Shown here in pieces: positions 30,710-32,595 of a DNA stretch of 32,595 nt; positions within the stretch are counted from its first letter, which is position 1; every line of letters starts with the position of its first letter. The translations under genes were made by a program, and so were the position numbers. Under the pieces are notes generated by a model. The model was not told where the DNA came from, did no database searches, and worked only from the letters and a program-made list of their open reading frames with translations. Source of the stretch: Bacteroidetes bacterium UBA6161. GTDB taxonomy: Bacteria > Bacteroidota > Bacteroidia > NS11-12g > UBA955. The stretch is taken from the NCBI GenBank assembly GCA_002422315.1, contig DIUJ01000061.1:1-32595 (forward strand). Reading direction: 5' to 3'.

Positions 30710-31930
30710 CTACTGCGCAATAGTGCCACTCCCTATGCATTCATCGCCAACATAAAATGCCGCAAACTGACCAGGCGCAATGGCGCTTTTGGGTGTGTCG
30801 AAATATAAAAAGTAATCACTTTCGCCCCTGAATAGTTTTGCATCAAATAAAGGTTGACGGTATCTTATTCTTGCCCTTAGTTCTATCTCCTGCCCTACTT
30901 GTGGCTGTAAATCTGTGCGAATAAATGAAATTTCAGATGCATGTATTTTCAAGGCATTTCCATATAGTCCAGGGTGATTTTCTCCTTGGCCCACGTATAC
31001 CGTATTGGTCTCTGTATCTATAGCAAGCACAAATAGTGGAAGTGGTTTCCCTCCTATGTTCAAACCCTTTCTTTGTCCTATGGTGTAAAAATGTGCCCCT
31101 ATATGCTTACCTATTACTTTTCCATCTTCAGGTTTAAACCTCCATCTAGAAGAGATATATTTAAAGTAGGCTTCCTTGCCTGCTTCTTGGCTTGGAATTT
31201 GGCTTGTAAATGCAGAAAAAACAATGCTATCTGCTTCTATTTCTACTACATTTCCCTCTTTTGTTTTTAGTTTTTGTTGCAGAAAATCTGGTAAACTTAC
31301 TTTCCCAATAAAACAAAGCCCTTGAGAATCTTTTTTGGAGGCAGTAACCAATTCGTATTGTGTTGCAATTTCTCTAACCTCTGATTTTTGTAAATGACCA
31401 ATAGGAAATAGGATTTGCGATAGCTGTTCTTGTGTAATCTGGCAAAGAAAATAGCTTTGGTCTTTATTCGTGTCGGCACCGGATAGTAGGGTAAAAAACT
31501 CCTCCCCTTTTTCATTTACTACATGGCCTTTTCTACAATAATGCCCCGTAGCTACAAATTCTGCCCCTAACATTTTGGCCGCTTTTAGAAACACATCAAA
31601 CTTTATTTCGCGATTGCATAAAACATCTGGATTTGGGGTTCTACCTGCTTCATATTCCGCAAACATATAATCTACAATGCGTTTTTTATACTCATTGCTC
31701 AAATCGAGTACTTGAAAAGGAATGCCAATTTTATCCGCTACCAACATGGCATCGTTGCTATCTTCTATCCACGGGCAGTCTTCGCCTATCAGAACAGAAC
31801 TGTCGGTCCAGTTTCGCATAAATACGCCTATTACATTGTATCCTGCTTGTTTTAAAAGCAAACCAGAGACGGAAGAGTCTACCCCCCCACTTAAGCCCAC
31901 CACTACTGTTCTACCTAAACCCTCGTTCAT
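30710..31930 (-). CDS. mnmA: tRNA-specific 2-thiouridylase MnmA
   Basis: A 406-residue enzyme that adds sulfur to U34 of tRNA-Lys, -Glu and -Gln. The PP-loop SGGVDSS is at 14-20, the catalytic cysteine pair is Cys105 (DVLCNREIKF) and Cys206 (SQGLCFIG), and the C-terminal region has YTIGQRKGLNIGG and GQGENHPGLYG. It is longer than the E. coli protein (about 370) mainly through an extra segment around residues 235-275, which I believe is shared by Bacteroidota homologues. Monocistronic and convergent with the signalling block. The start follows a -7 box by 17 nt. Confidence 0.95.
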   Translation of the reverse strand: MNEGLGRTVVVGLSGGVDSSVSGLLLKQAGYNVIGVFMRNWTDSSVLIGEDCPWIEDSNDAMLVADKIGIPFQVLDLSNEYKKRIVDYMFAEYEAGRTPNPDVLCNREIKFDVFLKAAKMLGAEFVATGHYCRKGHVVNEKGEEFFTLLSGADTNKDQSYFLCQITQEQLSQILFPIGHLQKSEVREIATQYELVTASKKDSQGLCFIGKVSLPDFLQQKLKTKEGNVVEIEADSIVFSAFTSQIPSQEAGKEAYFKYISSRWRFKPEDGKVIGKHIGAHFYTIGQRKGLNIGGKPLPLFVLAIDTETNTVYVGQGENHPGLYGNALKIHASEISFIRTDLQPQVGQEIELRARIRYRQPLFDAKLFRGESDYFLYFDTPKSAIAPGQFAAFYVGDECIGSGTIAQ

Positions 31931-31947
31931 TTGTTAGTTTCAAATTG

Positions 31948-31955
31948 CAAAAATA
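31948..31955 (-). promoter_or_regulatory. -7 box for mnmA
   Basis: Minus-strand TATTTTTG predicts a start near 31941, about 10 nt before the ATG at 31930. No -33 TTTG is seen at the right spacing. Confidence 0.45.
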
Positions 31956-32060
31956 AACAAAATATTACCAAGCTACGCAGCCAAACATCTAGAGTATGGT
32001 TGGATTTAACAAAGTGTTATAATTTTTAGAAAGCATGCAATTCCACACAATAAAAAAAAG

Positions 32061-32068
32061 TAATTTCG
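32061..32068 (+). promoter_or_regulatory. Weak -7 box for aspS
   Basis: TAATTTCG has one mismatch to TAnnTTTG and lies 18 nt before the ATG at 32087. No clear -33 element. Listed because it holds the usual position relative to the gene. Confidence 0.3.
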
Positions 32069-32086
32069 CACTTCAATTTACATAAG

Positions 32087-32595
32087 ATGTTTAGAACTCA
32101 TAATTGCGGCGAATTACGCATACAACACGTTGGACAAAAAGTTACTTTAAGTGGTTGGGTAGCCAAAACAAGAGAATTTGGTGCACTCACATTTGTAGAC
32201 CTTCGCGATAGATACGGCATTACACAACTTGCTTTTGATGAATCCGTGAACAAAGACCTCTTGGAAAAAGCAAGAAAACTAGGACGCGAATTTGTTATAC
32301 AAGCCATTGGAAATGTTGCAGAAAGAAGCAATAAAAATAAAAACATCCCAACAGGTGAGATTGAAATTTTTGTTACCGAATTAAGCATTCTAAACGAATC
32401 TAAAACACCCCCTTTTACCATAGAAGAAGACACAGACGGTGGCGATGACCTTCGCATGCAATACCGATACCTAGACCTAAGAAGAGACTCGGTGCGAAAT
32501 AAACTAAAATTAAGACACCAAATTGCAAAATACACAAGGGAATTTCTTGATGAAAAAGAGTTTATAGAAGTAGAAACACCTGTTCTTATCAAATC
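32087..32595 (+). CDS. aspS: Aspartyl-tRNA synthetase, N-terminal part
   Basis: The first 169 residues of a class II synthetase, cut by the window edge. It opens MFRTHNCGELRIQHVGQKV, then VTLSGWVAKTREFGALTFVD and LRDRYGITQLAFDE, the OB-fold anticodon-binding domain. Residues about 125-169 begin the catalytic domain with MQYRYLDLRRDSVRNKLKLR and motif 1 up to EVETPVLIK. The bacterial insertion domain and catalytic motifs 2 and 3 would lie beyond the edge. The gene charges tRNA-Asp; whether it is the discriminating or non-discriminating type cannot be judged from this part. No defect is seen in the part present. Confidence 0.94.
   Translation, partial: MFRTHNCGELRIQHVGQKVTLSGWVAKTREFGALTFVDLRDRYGITQLAFDESVNKDLLEKARKLGREFVIQAIGNVAERSNKNKNIPTGEIEIFVTELSILNESKTPPFTIEEDTDGGDDLRMQYRYLDLRRDSVRNKLKLRHQIAKYTREFLDEKEFIEVETPVLIK

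Noticed and set aside
32098..32592. 164-codon minus-strand open frame at the right edge
   Set aside because: It is the shadow of aspS; the plus-strand translation matches aspartyl-tRNA synthetase throughout.
1..32595. tRNA or rRNA genes
   Set aside because: No T-loop GGTTCGA-type sequence with a matching acceptor stem was found outside coding regions on either strand by eye.

Overview
The window looks like chromosomal DNA from a member of the phylum Bacteroidota; I cannot name a genus. It is AT-rich. Most transcription units start just downstream of a TAnnTTTG box, the -7 element typical of this phylum, and the start codons I examined mostly lack Shine-Dalgarno sequences, with xseA as a clear exception. 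The gene families agree: a short ProS of about 490 residues, DUF4199, an OmpP1/FadL-type porin beside a Gly/Ser-rich lipoprotein, a lipoprotein rhodanese-thioredoxin fusion, and Rcp1-like response regulators.

Layout. 1-1470: a repeat-built lipoprotein gene (minus strand) between two nearly identical 99-bp direct repeats, with a strong terminator at 204-234. 1516-4752: a DUF1801 protein (minus), a Na+/phosphate symporter-like protein (plus), and xseA-xseB (minus). 4889-6980: pgk and an rRNA methyltransferase-like gene (plus). 6986-9800: envelope pair of lipoprotein and OmpP1-like porin (minus). 9891-11366: proS (plus). 11467-13770, all minus: rpmH-rnpA-yidD, thioredoxin with the rhodanese-thioredoxin lipoprotein, and a YbaB/EbfC protein. 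14030-18066: hisS-hutH-ydcF-like-crcB run (plus). 18188-20392: four small plus-strand genes, one DUF4199 and three unassigned. 20393-21435: a gene-free kilobase holding a wrecked DNA methyltransferase remnant and a hairpin repeat. 21436-30669: a 9-kb plus-strand signalling block. 30710-31930: mnmA (minus). 32087-end: the 5' part of aspS (plus).

The signalling block is the most interesting part. It opens with an RsbQ-like alpha/beta hydrolase followed after 12 nt by a histidine kinase whose N-terminal PAS domain resembles that of RsbP. In Bacillus the RsbQ partner carries a PP2C phosphatase; here the equivalent PAS is fused to a histidine kinase. Next comes a soluble 1739-residue kinase with about eleven PAS domains and one GAF domain. 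It is followed at 7-9 nt gaps or a 4-nt overlap by a stand-alone receiver, a receiver-PAS protein with a phospho-acceptor H-box but no ATPase domain, and another stand-alone receiver. Together they have the parts of a multi-step phosphorelay, but no DNA-binding output domain is encoded in the window.

Two genes in the window are easy to miss: rpmH (52 aa, 12104-12262) and the truncated aspS at the right edge. I found no tRNA, rRNA, CRISPR array or intact mobile element.
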